The notes: generated by a model not told the origin, from the sequence alone. A stretch of DNA of 64,000 nt from an uncultured Prochlorococcus sp. (GCA_902573565.1 CACGKI010000002.1:42264-106263); one strand, 5' to 3'; shown: positions 7,631-15,773, counted from the first letter of the stretch. Program-made: numbers and translations.

Positions 7631-8581
7631 TTAGAGATTTTCGATTCCTTTTACAGCTTTTATTAATTCGATACTAATACCTTTTTCACTCATTGAATGA
7701 CCAGCATCATTAACAATAATTAATTCAGAATTATTTAATTTATTATTTAGATCCCAAGCACTCCTAACAGGGCATACAACGTCATATCTTCCTTGAACTA
7801 TTTTTGTTGGGATCGATTCTATTGATTTTATATTCTTCAAAATAAAATCATCCTCCAAGAAAACATTATTAATAAAATAATGACATTCGATCCTAGCAAA
7901 GGCATCTGAAAAAGAATTAACTTGGGACTCATTAAAATCAAATTTTTTATTTATTAAATGACTAGTTGAAAGTTCCCATTTTGTCCAAGCTGCTGCTGCT
8001 CTTGATCTAAGCTTCACATCTGAAGATGTTAGATATTTATAAAAAGAACTTATCAAATTATTTCTTTCTTCTTTTGGTATTACAGAGATATATTCTTCAA
8101 ATTTATCGGGGAATATCTCACTTGCACCATATTGATAGAACCATAATAATTCAAACTTTCTACATAAAAATATTCCTCGCAAAGTTAAGCTTATTACTCT
8201 TGAGGGGTTTTTAATTGCATATATAAGTGAAAGTGTTGAGCCCCATGAACCTCCAAACAAATGCCACCTATCAATTTTTAATAGATCCCTTAATTTCTCA
8301 ATATCATCAACTAAATGATTAGTGGTATTTTCTCTTAATTCTGAGAAAGGAGTTGAGGAACCGCAACCTCTTTGGTCAAATTGAATAATATCGAATTTAT
8401 CTGGATCAAAGTATCTTCGGTATCTTGGTTGACTTCCTCCTCCTGGTCCTCCATGAATAACAAGTATTTTTTTTCCATTTGGATTACCGGATCTCTCCCA
8501 ATAAATAGTATGAATATCACTAACTTGCAAAAAACCCTTTTCACGTACTTCAATTTTCGGGAACAAGACTTGATCTTTCAT
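7631..8581 (-). CDS. pip: Prolyl iminopeptidase (alpha/beta hydrolase, S33)
   Basis: Removes N-terminal proline from peptides in the cytosol. The 316-aa protein has the oxyanion loop HGGPGGG (43-49), nucleophile Ser112 in GGSWGST, acid Asp267 in GRYDVVCP, and His295 in DAGHS, all in the right order for an S33 peptidase. The DQRGCGSS segment (69-76) and the helical cap are also present. It is a single gene with an ATG start; its function would be recycling Pro-containing peptides. Confidence 0.92.
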   Translation of the reverse strand: MKDQVLFPKIEVREKGFLQVSDIHTIYWERSGNPNGKKILVIHGGPGGGSQPRYRRYFDPDKFDIIQFDQRGCGSSTPFSELRENTTNHLVDDIEKLRDLLKIDRWHLFGGSWGSTLSLIYAIKNPSRVISLTLRGIFLCRKFELLWFYQYGASEIFPDKFEEYISVIPKEERNNLISSFYKYLTSSDVKLRSRAAAAWTKWELSTSHLINKKFDFNESQVNSFSDAFARIECHYFINNVFLEDDFILKNIKSIESIPTKIVQGRYDVVCPVRSAWDLNNKLNNSELIIVNDAGHSMSEKGISIELIKAVKGIENL

Positions 8582-8655
8582 TTTGAAATATTTTAATCAA
8601 TTTATTAATCCATATTATCCAAAAAGAAGTCTAGGTTAGAAGAAATTTGTCAAAC

Positions 8656-8686
8656 AAAAAAAGGACTGCTTTACAGTCCTTTTTGA
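8656..8686 (-). terminator. Strong terminator-like hairpin, 11-bp stem
   Basis: AAAAAGGACTG (8658-8668), loop CTTTA, CAGTCCTTTTT (8674-8684) is a perfect stem with A/T tracts on both sides, so it could act in either direction. It lies upstream of pip, so no annotated gene ends into it from the plus side. Read on the minus strand it would terminate a transcript coming from 8700-9000. Confidence 0.7.
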
Positions 8687-8960
8687 TATTTGATTTCCCT
8701 CTTACAGGACATAAAAATACATATTTTAAAGTCTATTTACTCATAAACCTAGAATACGTGAATTCGGGGATTCATCTCGATAATTTTAGTTCCTATTGTC
8801 GCTAGTAATTATAAAGCGAAGTCTTATCAGACTAATTGATTGAACTTTAATTTTCGAATGATCCCATTCTCAGGAATACGCTTCCTATATTTTGGAATTT
8901 GCTAAATTTCAGGCGGACTATCAATCATTTAGATTGCCTCCGAACTCAACATTTATAAAT
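8656..8960 (-). ncRNA. Candidate small RNA ending at the hairpin (unproven)
   Basis: This stretch has no convincing ORF, yet it is less AT-rich than nearby spacers and ends, on the minus strand, in the strong terminator at 8656-8686. It contains a hairpin with CAATC/GATTG stem around 8920-8940, flanked by GG/CC pairs. It does not match the tmRNA, RNase P or 6S landmarks I could check by eye. 8961-9077 shows nothing else. Confidence 0.3.
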
Positions 8961-9163
8961 TACTCCTTTTTATATTTTCAGTAAATCCGTAAATATGCTG
9001 ATTTACTTTTTTCTTAATTTGTAAGAGGATTTTAATGATCCTTTGTATTTTTTATAGATAAATTTAAAAATTAAAGTTTATAATCCTGCTTTATTCAGAT
9101 TTATAGAGAAAATTGATTCTATTATTCTTTTATCAAAATCATAAAGTTTATAATCTTCCAATT

Positions 9164-9271
9164 TCAGCTGAAAAATTTTACGAACTTATCTATAGAAGGA
9201 TTATTATCCGGCCAATTAAACTACTCTCTAATCCAATCTGTTATGGCAACAGTTATTTTTGTAGTAAGCAT
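9164..9271 (-). pseudogene. Small gene interrupted by in-frame stop
   Basis: Reading from the ATG at 9271: MLTTKITVAITDWIRE, then TAG (9221-9223), then FNWPDNNPSIDKFVKFFS and TGA. One base change would turn the TAG into TGG (Trp), restoring a 35-residue sequence. A further protein-like frame (LEDYKLYDFDKRIIESIF...) continues to a stop at 9078-9080 in another frame, so the original gene may have been longer. It starts three bases after a second broken ORF. No family recognised. Confidence 0.35.
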
Positions 9272-9273
9272 AT

Positions 9274-9415
9274 TTACCAATCAGGGTAATTAAAATCTCC
9301 CCCAATAGGTTCTTTATAAAATCCCACTTCTTTAAATACCTTTTTCATATTTTTCAATAACCTTTTTATAAGAAGCTATCAAGGGAATTAAATCTCCTAA
9401 ATATATGGGTTCCAT
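9274..9415 (-). pseudogene. Small gene split by a frameshift
   Basis: Frame A from the ATG at 9415 reads MEPIYLGDLIPLIASYKKVI then EKYEKGI and stop. The frame one base over continues at the same point as KKVFKEVGFYKEPIGGDFNYPDW and stop. Joining them after EKYEK gives a smooth protein of about 46 aa, so a one-base change near 9339-9345 seems to have broken it. A programmed +1 shift cannot be excluded. Confidence 0.4.
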
Positions 9416-9489
9416 CTTTATTGTTATAATAGTTTTAATTTTTTATTCTTTTATATAAGAATTTAATAAATAGATTATTAATAAAGATT

Positions 9490-9585
9490 ATGGATTTCAT
9501 AAAAAAAAATAAGATCTTAACACTAATGGCGTTAATTGCAATTTTGTCATTTGCATTTGAAAAAGTAGGCATAATACACCCTTAA
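9490..9585 (+). CDS. Very small membrane peptide, 31 aa
   Basis: Encodes MDFIKKNKILTLMALIAILS followed by FAFEKVGIIHP: a basic N-terminus then one membrane span. It has a clear ATG, and the layout resembles other one-span peptides in this window. No homologue recognised. Confidence 0.4.
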   Translation: MDFIKKNKILTLMALIAILSFAFEKVGIIHP

Positions 9586-9614
9586 ATTACTTAAGTTTGT
9601 TTAATAAATGCTTC

Positions 9615-9704
9615 CTAATGAAATAAGTAAACAGATACTATTACTGCAAAAATAAGTAATGGAGATAATAATGTAAAAATTAAAGTTGAAAAATTAATCA
9701 GCAT
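9615..9704 (-). CDS. Very small membrane peptide, 29 aa
   Basis: Encodes MLINFSTLIFTLLSPLLIFA followed by VIVSVYLFH, almost entirely hydrophobic. It resembles the small accessory subunits of thylakoid complexes in size and shape only; I could not match it to any named subunit. It could be a chance ORF. Confidence 0.3.
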   Translation of the reverse strand: MLINFSTLIFTLLSPLLIFAVIVSVYLFH

Positions 9705-9794
9705 AAATTTTAAATATATACACAAATTTAATAAACATCACTTTTAAGCATTGGCAATAAGTACAATTTAGATTATTAGGATATAAAAAAACAT

Positions 9795-9995
9795 TTGAAC
9801 AAAGAAAGATATAAAGAAGAATATGAAGAGGGCTCAGACTTACTATGGCCTAGTGATAAAGAAGACAAAGTAACTCGGCAATTTTATAAAGATTTATCTA
9901 ATCTTTCAAAAAACATAAATTATAGTAAAAATAAAAATCTAAATCTTTTTGAACAAGTAGTTAGAATAATAAAAGGCAATGTGTTGGGTAATTAA
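9795..9995 (+). CDS. Hypothetical soluble protein, 66 aa
   Basis: A highly charged, Lys/Glu/Asn-rich protein beginning MNKERYKEEYEEGSDLLW. The start is a TTG, as no ATG exists in frame. It lies 12 bases before the CPBP protease gene and is probably cotranscribed with it. No family recognised. Confidence 0.45.
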   Translation: MNKERYKEEYEEGSDLLWPSDKEDKVTRQFYKDLSNLSKNINYSKNKNLNLFEQVVRIIKGNVLGN

Positions 9996-10007
9996 TATTC
10001 AAATAAA

Positions 10008-10874
10008 ATGAAAACTATAATAATAATTATTAAAAGTTTTTTTCTTTTAAAACCAAGATTTTTATCCACTATATTTTTTATTCCAATTCTTTATGGCATA
10101 GGCTGGGCTTTATCTCAGCCATTATTATTATTGAATTTTGAAAAAGAAAATTTACCCTTAATTGGTACTATTTTAACTTTCTTACTTTTTATTTTTTTAA
10201 TCCCATATTGGTTTTATATAAGACAAAACATTTCAAGTACGTGGTTACTTCTTGGGATAACTAAACAAAAATTCTTTAAAAACTTTATCAATTTTTCTCA
10301 AGGTATTTTGTTTGCTTTAGTTTTAATAATTCTAATTTTGTTGCCACTATTGCTAAAAAATTATATTTCTTGGATAGGTGAATTCTCGCCTAGCATATTA
10401 TTAAATTCTATTTTACTTGGATTAGGTGTTGGATTCGCAGAGGAAATAATTTTTAGAGGCTGGTTACTAGAAGAATTAAAATTTGAATATGGTACAAAAA
10501 TATCAATAGCTTTACAAGCTTTAGTTTTTAGCTTCGTTCATAATTTATCAAATGATATATTTTGGAACATAATTGGAATGCGCTTGGGATTTACTTTACT
10601 TGGGATATTTCTATCATTAGTAAGAATTAGAAATAAAGGTTCTTTGTGGAATTGCATAGGAATTCATGGAGGCCTTGTGGGTATTTGGTTCTTCATAAAC
10701 AACGGATTAATAGAATTTAAAGAAAATACACCTTCTTTTTTAGCAGGACCTTTTACAGAAAATATACCAAACCCAATAGGCAGTTTTAGTGCAATTTTAA
10801 TATTACTAATTTTATGTATTTTTTATGCAAAAAAATCAAAAAAGAAGTTTTCTACTACTTTTAATTGCATATAA
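10008..10874 (+). CDS. CPBP family intramembrane glutamic endopeptidase
   Basis: A 288-aa multi-span membrane protein (about eight spans) with the CPBP/Abi motifs: EExxxR (Glu145, Glu146, Arg150) in GFAEEIIFRGW, His178 in FSFVHNL, and His220 in GIHGG. These residues form the active site of Rce1-type intramembrane proteases. The target protein is unknown; relatives process membrane peptides or anchor proteins. It lies directly after a 66-aa gene and before a small membrane gene on the same strand. Confidence 0.88.
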   Translation: MKTIIIIIKSFFLLKPRFLSTIFFIPILYGIGWALSQPLLLLNFEKENLPLIGTILTFLLFIFLIPYWFYIRQNISSTWLLLGITKQKFFKNFINFSQGILFALVLIILILLPLLLKNYISWIGEFSPSILLNSILLGLGVGFAEEIIFRGWLLEELKFEYGTKISIALQALVFSFVHNLSNDIFWNIIGMRLGFTLLGIFLSLVRIRNKGSLWNCIGIHGGLVGIWFFINNGLIEFKENTPSFLAGPFTENIPNPIGSFSAILILLILCIFYAKKSKKKFSTTFNCI

Positions 10875-10930
10875 ATACAGATTGATTTTTGATCAATAAT
10901 TGTCAGATTAGAATAAAGCTATATACTTAT

Positions 10931-11083
10931 ATGAACTTTGAGGCAGGAATAAGATTAATTTTCTTTTTAGTACTTTTTGGAATTTCAAACTCTCTAATAA
11001 TGTTAAGAAGATATGGATACGACATAAAAAAAAGGAAATTTTTACAGCATGAAAAAATTTCCAAGCTATATCTTAAAGATTAA
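10931..11083 (+). CDS. Small membrane protein, 50 aa
   Basis: The ATG at 10931 gives MNFEAGIRLIFFLVLFGISN, one membrane span (about residues 8-26), then a basic tail (RRYGYDIKKRKFLQ...). A TTG at 10889 would extend it by 14 unconvincing residues. It lies 56 bases after the CPBP gene, so it could be a partner or substrate, which is inference only. Confidence 0.5.
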   Translation: MNFEAGIRLIFFLVLFGISNSLIMLRRYGYDIKKRKFLQHEKISKLYLKD

Positions 11084-11109
11084 TTTTTTTGTAAAATTAG
11101 AAATTATTC

Positions 11110-11358
11110 TCACCATTTTTTATTAGTTTTTTGCCAACCTTCATTTAACAATTTTTGCCATAATAATCTTGCTTCTTTAATAACAATTTTTTTTCTAGTT
11201 TTCATTAATGGAGGATTTTCTCCATGAATTCCCATAATAATTCCTTCTTCAATTAACATATAATCAATAGATTTATCAGAATCATCTTTATCTTTGTAGA
11301 AACGCATAACCCCTACAAAATTGGAGTCAACTAGCCAAAAATCATTATTTGAATTCAA
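11110..11358 (-). CDS. DUF1651 family protein, 82 aa
   Basis: Same pattern as the copy at 1561-1827: FWLVDSNFVGVMRF start, SIDYMLIEEG, GIHGENPPLMKTR core (residues 43-55), and LWQKLLNEGWQKTNKKW end. Function unknown. The start is TTG. It differs from the first copy through most of its length, so the two are old paralogues rather than a recent duplication. Confidence 0.75.
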   Translation of the reverse strand: MNSNNDFWLVDSNFVGVMRFYKDKDDSDKSIDYMLIEEGIIMGIHGENPPLMKTRKKIVIKEARLLWQKLLNEGWQKTNKKW

Positions 11359-11430
11359 TAAACCAAAATAAAAGTAAATTTATCATATGCTTTTATTGCA
11401 TTTTGCGAGGAAAATATTTATTAAGTTTAT

Positions 11431-11859
11431 TCATATTTGATATATTTTTTCTTTTTGTCTACTTTTTTTCAATTCGCCACGTTTTTTCTTAAACTCAACT
11501 CTTTTCTTTTGTGATGCTTTCGTAGGTTGTGTAGATTTTCTTAATTTAAACGATTTATTTAAAGCATTTTTTATGATTGAACCAAATTTCATTAACGCTA
11601 GCTGCCTATTTAATAATTGATTTCTATGTTCTTGAACCGTTAAACGTAAGCTATTATTCACTAATTTGTTTTTCAAGTTAATCTTAAGAATTTCTTTCTG
11701 ATAATCATTTAAGACTTTTGAATCTTCTAAATTAAAAATAATCTCTACTCTGCTTTCAATTTTATTTACATTTTGCCCTCCAGGACCGGAAGCTCTGGAA
11801 AATCGCCACTTAATTTCGTTGGATGGGATTACTAATTTTTTAGTAATTTTTAAATCCAT
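11431..11859 (-). CDS. arfB: Peptidyl-tRNA hydrolase ArfB-like, GGQ protein
   Basis: Stalled-ribosome rescue factor that hydrolyses peptidyl-tRNA on ribosomes without a stop codon. The class-I release-factor catalytic motif is in SRASGPGGQNVNK (GGQ at 27-29). The C-terminus (about 100-142) is a Lys/Arg-rich tail that in ArfB inserts into the empty mRNA channel. At 142 aa it matches the family and lacks the codon-recognition domains of RF1/RF2. Confidence 0.9.
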   Translation of the reverse strand: MDLKITKKLVIPSNEIKWRFSRASGPGGQNVNKIESRVEIIFNLEDSKVLNDYQKEILKINLKNKLVNNSLRLTVQEHRNQLLNRQLALMKFGSIIKNALNKSFKLRKSTQPTKASQKKRVEFKKKRGELKKSRQKEKIYQI

Positions 11860-12062
11860 TTTGTGTTCTTCTTAATCTAGATTTTTAGGATCATCTCTCT
11901 AATATTTAAAATATACCTTAAATTTCGATCGGTTAATACTGGGCGGTTATGTTATGTAAACCGAAATTCGGTGTATTTACCGTATCAATATCTTCGGTAT
12001 TTATCCTTTCATACTTCAAAGAATTATCAGATATTTGAAATGTACTAATTCAAAGGTCACTT

Positions 12063-12299
12063 ATGTATTCAATGTTTGATCTTCTTTTTGAAACACCTTC
12101 ATATCGTCCAGTATATGTTATTTCTGATAGTGAAATGAAGGAGCTAAAGAAAAACCATCATCAAGAAGAGCTTGATGAAATTACAACACAAAAAGTAAGA
12201 CTTGAAGATGCTTTTAAAGCTCAACTAAAACATCTTGAAGAGAGAGAAAAAGAAGTAAAGAAAGAACTTAAAATGCTCTCTGCCTCAAAAAATAAATAA
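12063..12299 (+). CDS. Coiled-coil hypothetical protein, 78 aa
   Basis: Starts MYSMFDLLFETPSYRPVYVI, then a long charged helix (about residues 24-72) with heptad-like spacing, so it is probably a coiled-coil dimer. The ATG is preceded by CAAAGGTCACTT. A clear terminator follows at 12327. No family recognised; a conserved small picocyanobacterial protein is likely. Confidence 0.6.
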   Translation: MYSMFDLLFETPSYRPVYVISDSEMKELKKNHHQEELDEITTQKVRLEDAFKAQLKHLEEREKEVKKELKMLSASKNK

Positions 12300-12326
12300 T
12301 TTATTTTTAGAGAATTTACTTTTTCT

Positions 12327-12352
12327 AAAGACGGTTTTTAACCGTCTTTTTT
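12327..12352 (+). terminator. Rho-independent terminator
   Basis: AAAGACGGTT (12327-12336), loop TTT, AACCGTCTTT (12340-12349), then a T-rich end. It lies 28 bases after the stop of the coiled-coil gene, in the right orientation to end it. Confidence 0.85.
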
Positions 12353-12416
12353 ATTCTTCTAGTTTTAAGATATCCATTAATCCACAGATTTTTAAAATTT
12401 TATTCATAATAAAACT

Positions 12417-12521
12417 ATGAATGATAAAAAAGAAAAAATAAGAATGTTTTTACCCTTTAGTTGGGTAATTTGCGCAGCAATATCCTTCGCATATATAAAT
12501 TCACATTTAATAAATACCTAA
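12417..12521 (+). CDS. Very small membrane peptide, 34 aa
   Basis: Encodes MNDKKEKIRMFLPFSWVICA followed by AISFAYINSHLINT: a charged N-terminus and one span. It sits five bases before a larger membrane protein gene, so the two are probably cotranscribed and may act together. Confidence 0.5.
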   Translation: MNDKKEKIRMFLPFSWVICAAISFAYINSHLINT

Positions 12522-12526
12522 CTTAA

Positions 12527-12871
12527 ATGTCTTATCCCTCAAAAGACGAAATACTTGCATCTTCAAGAGGCTGGATAGCATCTCTTTTAAATTTCCTTCC
12601 TGGTTTAGGCTCAGGTTATTTATATCAAAGAAGATGGAAACCCTATTTTCTAACCATCGCTGCTAGTACTGCATGGTTCGCTTTAGGTTTTTTCTTACAA
12701 GGAGATTCAGAACCCTCTCAAAGTGAACAAATAATTGGAATTTCTGGTCTTCTTTTTATATCAATAGTTACGGTTATAGAAGCAAACTTGGCTTTCAAAA
12801 AAGCAATTAATAAAACAAAAACAGCAAAAGAGAAAATAATGTCCTCTAACAAAAAAGGATGGTTTAAATAA
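12527..12871 (+). CDS. Conserved membrane protein, 114 aa
   Basis: Two or three membrane spans: residues about 15-33 (WIASLLNFLPGLGSGYLYQ), 41-57 and 70-86, then a basic cytoplasmic tail. The segment PGLGSGYLYQRRWKP resembles TM2-type membrane domains, but I cannot assign the family firmly. It follows the 34-aa peptide by five bases. Confidence 0.6.
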   Translation: MSYPSKDEILASSRGWIASLLNFLPGLGSGYLYQRRWKPYFLTIAASTAWFALGFFLQGDSEPSQSEQIIGISGLLFISIVTVIEANLAFKKAINKTKTAKEKIMSSNKKGWFK

Positions 12872-12953
12872 TTCAAAAAATTAGATCAAAAAATATTTAA
12901 TAAGTTCCAAGTTTCTTAATTTAAAAAATTAACATAATTAATTTAAAACATTT

Positions 12954-13226
12954 TTAGGTATAAAAAAATAAAATTTCCTTTTCTTTGAGACCTTCCCATC
13001 CCGAGTCTATTAATAATTGATTCAATGTTTCTTTATCAAAATGCTTAGAACCCGTTTTGACGCATCTATTTCTCATTGATTTTTTAACACCACTCCTTTG
13101 TCTTTTATTCTCTTCATCCATAATTCTGTTATATAGATTTAGCATTTTCTGAGGAATTGGAGTACCGTCAAGATCCACTCCATTTTGAATAGCAAGATCA
13201 ACAGCCTGCATCCCCATTTTTTTCAT
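12954..13226 (-). CDS. Hypothetical basic protein, 90 aa
   Basis: The ATG at 13226 (MKKMGMQAVDLAIQNGVDLD) is chosen over an upstream TTG at 13259. The middle contains SGVKKSMRNRCVKTGSKHFD, which is basic and could contact nucleic acid, followed by TLNQLLIDSGWEGLKEKE. No recognised family. It is 66 bases downstream of prxQ in the same direction. Confidence 0.6.
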   Translation of the reverse strand: MKKMGMQAVDLAIQNGVDLDGTPIPQKMLNLYNRIMDEENKRQRSGVKKSMRNRCVKTGSKHFDKETLNQLLIDSGWEGLKEKEILFFYT

Positions 13227-13292
13227 ATATCTAAAAGAGCTGAAACTATAATAAAACAAAAACTATTCATCTATACTTCTGTAAATTATTAT

Positions 13293-13742
13293 TTATTGAT
13301 TTTGAATTTCCTTTAGTACTCTAATAGCCTCTTTAATATGTTCAGGACCATTTAACAAATCTCTAAAAATATGCCTAACTGTTCCTTTGCGATCGATAAC
13401 GTAAGTTACCCTTCCATCCATAAAACCTAATACTTTAGGAACTTTAAAAGTTTTCCTAAGAGAGTCATTCGTATCGCATAGTAGTGGATACTGTAATTTA
13501 TTTTTATTGGCAAATGCTAAATGACTTGAGGTACTTCCATTACTTACTCCCCAAACTTGTGCACCTAACACTTTAAATAAGTCATATTTATCTCTAAATC
13601 CGCAAACTTCTATAGTGCAACCCGGCGTATCATCTTTTGGATAAAAAAACAAAACAAGGGGATTTTTTAATCCCTTATTTGATCTTTTAATTCCATTTTG
13701 ATCCAATAAAGAAAATTCTGGAATTTTATCTCCGATCTGCAC
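13293..13742 (-). CDS. prxQ: Peroxiredoxin, PrxQ/BCP type
   Basis: Thiol peroxidase reducing H2O2 and alkyl hydroperoxides with thioredoxin. The 149-aa protein has the thioredoxin fold and the motif PKDDTPGCTIEVCGF, with peroxidatic Cys42 and resolving Cys47 four residues apart, which defines the PrxQ group. The start codon is GTG. It is likely an antioxidant defence against light-driven peroxide; whether it associates with thylakoids is unknown. Confidence 0.93.
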   Translation of the reverse strand: MQIGDKIPEFSLLDQNGIKRSNKGLKNPLVLFFYPKDDTPGCTIEVCGFRDKYDLFKVLGAQVWGVSNGSTSSHLAFANKNKLQYPLLCDTNDSLRKTFKVPKVLGFMDGRVTYVIDRKGTVRHIFRDLLNGPEHIKEAIRVLKEIQNQ

Positions 13743-13891
13743 AATAGTTCTTATAAAGCTTCATATTAGAGGTTAATGTGTTTTTATTGTGGCCTTCAAA
13801 GTAAATAACTAATATTTAGGGCAAATACTTGTTTTAAAAGATACTAAAAAATTATTTAAATAGAGTAGGGTGAATCTATAAATTTAATATT

Positions 13892-14026
13892 ATGGAATTA
13901 ATAATTTATATTTTTTTATTTCTTATTCTCTTCTTAGGAGTTATTTTTAATTTAAAAATAACTAATTTTAAAAAAGTTAAAGAAATAAAAAACAAAGTCA
14001 ATGATTATTCAAAAAAGAATAATTAA
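13892..14026 (+). CDS. Small membrane protein, 44 aa
   Basis: Encodes MELIIYIFLFLILFLGVIFN, a single N-terminal span, then a basic Lys/Asn-rich tail (FKKVKEIKNKVNDYSKKNN). The ATG start is clear. Convergent with the secreted protein at 14043. No family recognised. Confidence 0.5.
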   Translation: MELIIYIFLFLILFLGVIFNLKITNFKKVKEIKNKVNDYSKKNN

Positions 14027-14042
14027 ATATAAATTACTAAGA

Positions 14043-14282
14043 TTAGAATTCAATTTTTTCATTTGGAGTAAATACTGAGCAATATTTTCTTACTAACTCC
14101 TTTGGCTGATCTGTAGAAGGGTTTATTAATTTTAATTTTAGTTTTTCTATGGCCTCATTAGCATCAATCTCACCAAGTCGATATCTTGCACACGCATCCA
14201 ATACTTTAAACATTTTTGTGGTAACAGCTTCAGCTGGATAAATTAGAAAAAATAGATAAAAAACAACGAATAAGTACTTCAT
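14043..14282 (-). CDS. Secreted hypothetical protein, 79 aa
   Basis: Has a clear signal peptide (MKYLFVVFYLFFLIYPAEA, cleavage near residue 19-20). The mature part is about 60 aa with two Cys (DACARY and RKYCSVF) that could form a disulfide in the periplasm or lumen. No recognised family. Confidence 0.6.
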   Translation of the reverse strand: MKYLFVVFYLFFLIYPAEAVTTKMFKVLDACARYRLGEIDANEAIEKLKLKLINPSTDQPKELVRKYCSVFTPNEKIEF

Positions 14283-14437
14283 TTTTCAAGATATTAGATA
14301 TTTAGCGAATAGTTTCAATAATTTAGAAAGAAATTAAAATTTAATAGAATAAACTAATTTGAGTTGAATATAGAATTTCTCTAAATTAATAATAAAAGAA
14401 ATTAAGATAAAATAAGTATTAGTAATAAATAATCTCT

Positions 14438-14581
14438 ATGAAAATGAGAAAATTGATAGATAAACATAAAACTCTTATAAATTGGTATCAAAAAAAATTC
14501 AAATTGAGTGATTATCAATTACTTTGGTTAGTTTTCTTTAAAGGAGTATTAATAACAATAATATTTTTCAAAATTTTTTAA
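14438..14581 (+). CDS. Small membrane protein, 47 aa
   Basis: Begins MKMRKLIDKHKTLINWYQKK, a basic N-terminal half, with a C-terminal span (LLWLVFFKGVLITIIFFKIF). The topology suggests a tail-anchored peptide with a cytoplasmic positive domain. No family recognised. Confidence 0.5.
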   Translation: MKMRKLIDKHKTLINWYQKKFKLSDYQLLWLVFFKGVLITIIFFKIF

Positions 14582-14671
14582 TATTAATAAAGCTGTTCCA
14601 ATAATGAAATTTTTACATGATTTGACTATATTTAATAATAGATTTCCTAATTAGTTAAATAATTATCAGCC

Positions 14672-14962
14672 ATGAATATTTTTGGTGTAGGTTTGCCTGA
14701 AGTTACAGTAATACTTATCTTAGCTCTTTTAATTTTTGGTCCCAAAAAACTTCCAGAATTAGGAAAACAGCTTGGCAAAACTTTGAAAAGTCTTAAAAAA
14801 GCTTCGAATGAATTTCAAAATGAAATCGATCAAGTTATGAACGAAGAGGATAAAGAGGAATCTCCTCAATCTATAGAAAGCAATCAAACAAATGAAATGA
14901 ATCAAAAAAAAATAGATTCAGAAAAAAAGAATTTTTCAAATAAAGAAAACAGTAACAAATAA
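14672..14962 (+). CDS. tatA: Sec-independent translocase protein TatA
   Basis: Pore-forming component of the twin-arginine pathway that exports folded proteins across the thylakoid or plasma membrane. It has the N-terminal span (residues 7-22), the hinge FGPKKLPELGKQLGK (22-36), an amphipathic helix, then a long acidic/Asn-Lys tail. At 96 aa it is typical. TatC is not in this window. The next gene begins five bases after its stop. Confidence 0.92.
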   Translation: MNIFGVGLPEVTVILILALLIFGPKKLPELGKQLGKTLKSLKKASNEFQNEIDQVMNEEDKEESPQSIESNQTNEMNQKKIDSEKKNFSNKENSNK

Positions 14963-14966
14963 TATC

Positions 14967-15359
14967 TTGGATAGGCCTATAACTCCTATAGACGAATTTG
15001 AAAGAGCATTACATAATGCGGCTCTGACTAAAGAAGAATACGAATTAATAGACTACATTCGCTATACAAGTGTTTTTACACAGCCTAGTCTTATTAAGGA
15101 CTTAAAAAGGCCATCAAAGCCTCCTCTTTTGTCAGTTCTATGTCAAATTTGTAGAAAAATTGGTTCGGAGATGCCAGATCATTTCAAAAAAGTAATTGAG
15201 TGGTCAACTGAAATAAGTGATCACGATACAAGATGGGATGCACATTTAATTTGTGCAGAAGCTTTGAATATAGACAAAATTCCATTAAGTCCTATTCATG
15301 GAACAACTTTATTTGATGTTCTTGTTGTACACAAAGAATTATTTCTTGGCTTTGATTGA
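14967..15359 (+). CDS. Conserved hypothetical protein, 130 aa
   Basis: Starts with TTG (MDRPITPIDEFERALHNAAL). Helical and soluble, with LLSVLCQICRKIGSEMP around residues 50-68 and WSTEISDHDTRWDAHLICAEALN around 80-103. The conserved His/Asp/Trp cluster suggests a folded domain of unknown function. It follows tatA by four bases, so the two are likely cotranscribed. Confidence 0.6.
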   Translation: MDRPITPIDEFERALHNAALTKEEYELIDYIRYTSVFTQPSLIKDLKRPSKPPLLSVLCQICRKIGSEMPDHFKKVIEWSTEISDHDTRWDAHLICAEALNIDKIPLSPIHGTTLFDVLVVHKELFLGFD

Positions 15360-15365
15360 ATTAAA

Positions 15366-15683
15366 TTAATCATCTAAAGGCACAGAATCAGTATCTATAA
15401 CTTCCGAATCATCATACTTATTTATTTTTTTTTCAATCCAGTTATTTATATAACTAACTAAAGGCAATGAACCTCTAAAAATAAAAATAGAGGTAGGCAA
15501 AGAGCTTAATAAACCGACTACAGGACTTTTAAAAAGTAATCTTCCGGCTTTAATGTTAAATAAAATGATAAGCGCTGAGGGAATTATAACTTTAACTACT
15601 GTTTTAAGCGCCTCAAGCCAACCAACACGATAAGTCCACCACACTAAGATTATGCCAACTACATAGAGGAATAAGTATGTCAT
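15366..15683 (-). CDS. Membrane protein, 105 aa
   Basis: About three spans: residues 1-20 (MTYLFLYVVGIILVWWTYRV), 27-45, and 55-75, then an acidic tail ending DDSEVIDTDSVPLDD. It ends six bases from the convergent stop of the gene at 14967-15359. No family recognised. Confidence 0.55.
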   Translation of the reverse strand: MTYLFLYVVGIILVWWTYRVGWLEALKTVVKVIIPSALIILFNIKAGRLLFKSPVVGLLSSLPTSIFIFRGSLPLVSYINNWIEKKINKYDDSEVIDTDSVPLDD

Positions 15684-15773
15684 AAAAATAGTATAATAAT
15701 TATCTATTTATCTTGTTCTTACTAAGAAAAAGATTTTATAAATTTTTTAACATCAATCAACCAAATCATAGTA

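Noticed and set aside
8335..8596. Two ORFs on either strand near the start of pip
   Set aside because: Both are shadows of the pip reading frame.
9001..9270. Mobile element remnant in the gene-poor region
   Set aside because: No terminal inverted repeats, direct repeats or transposase fragments were seen; the broken frames are better explained by small host genes.
10889..10930. TTG start giving a longer 64-aa membrane protein
   Set aside because: The extra 14 residues are polar and unconvincing; the ATG at 10931 is a better start.
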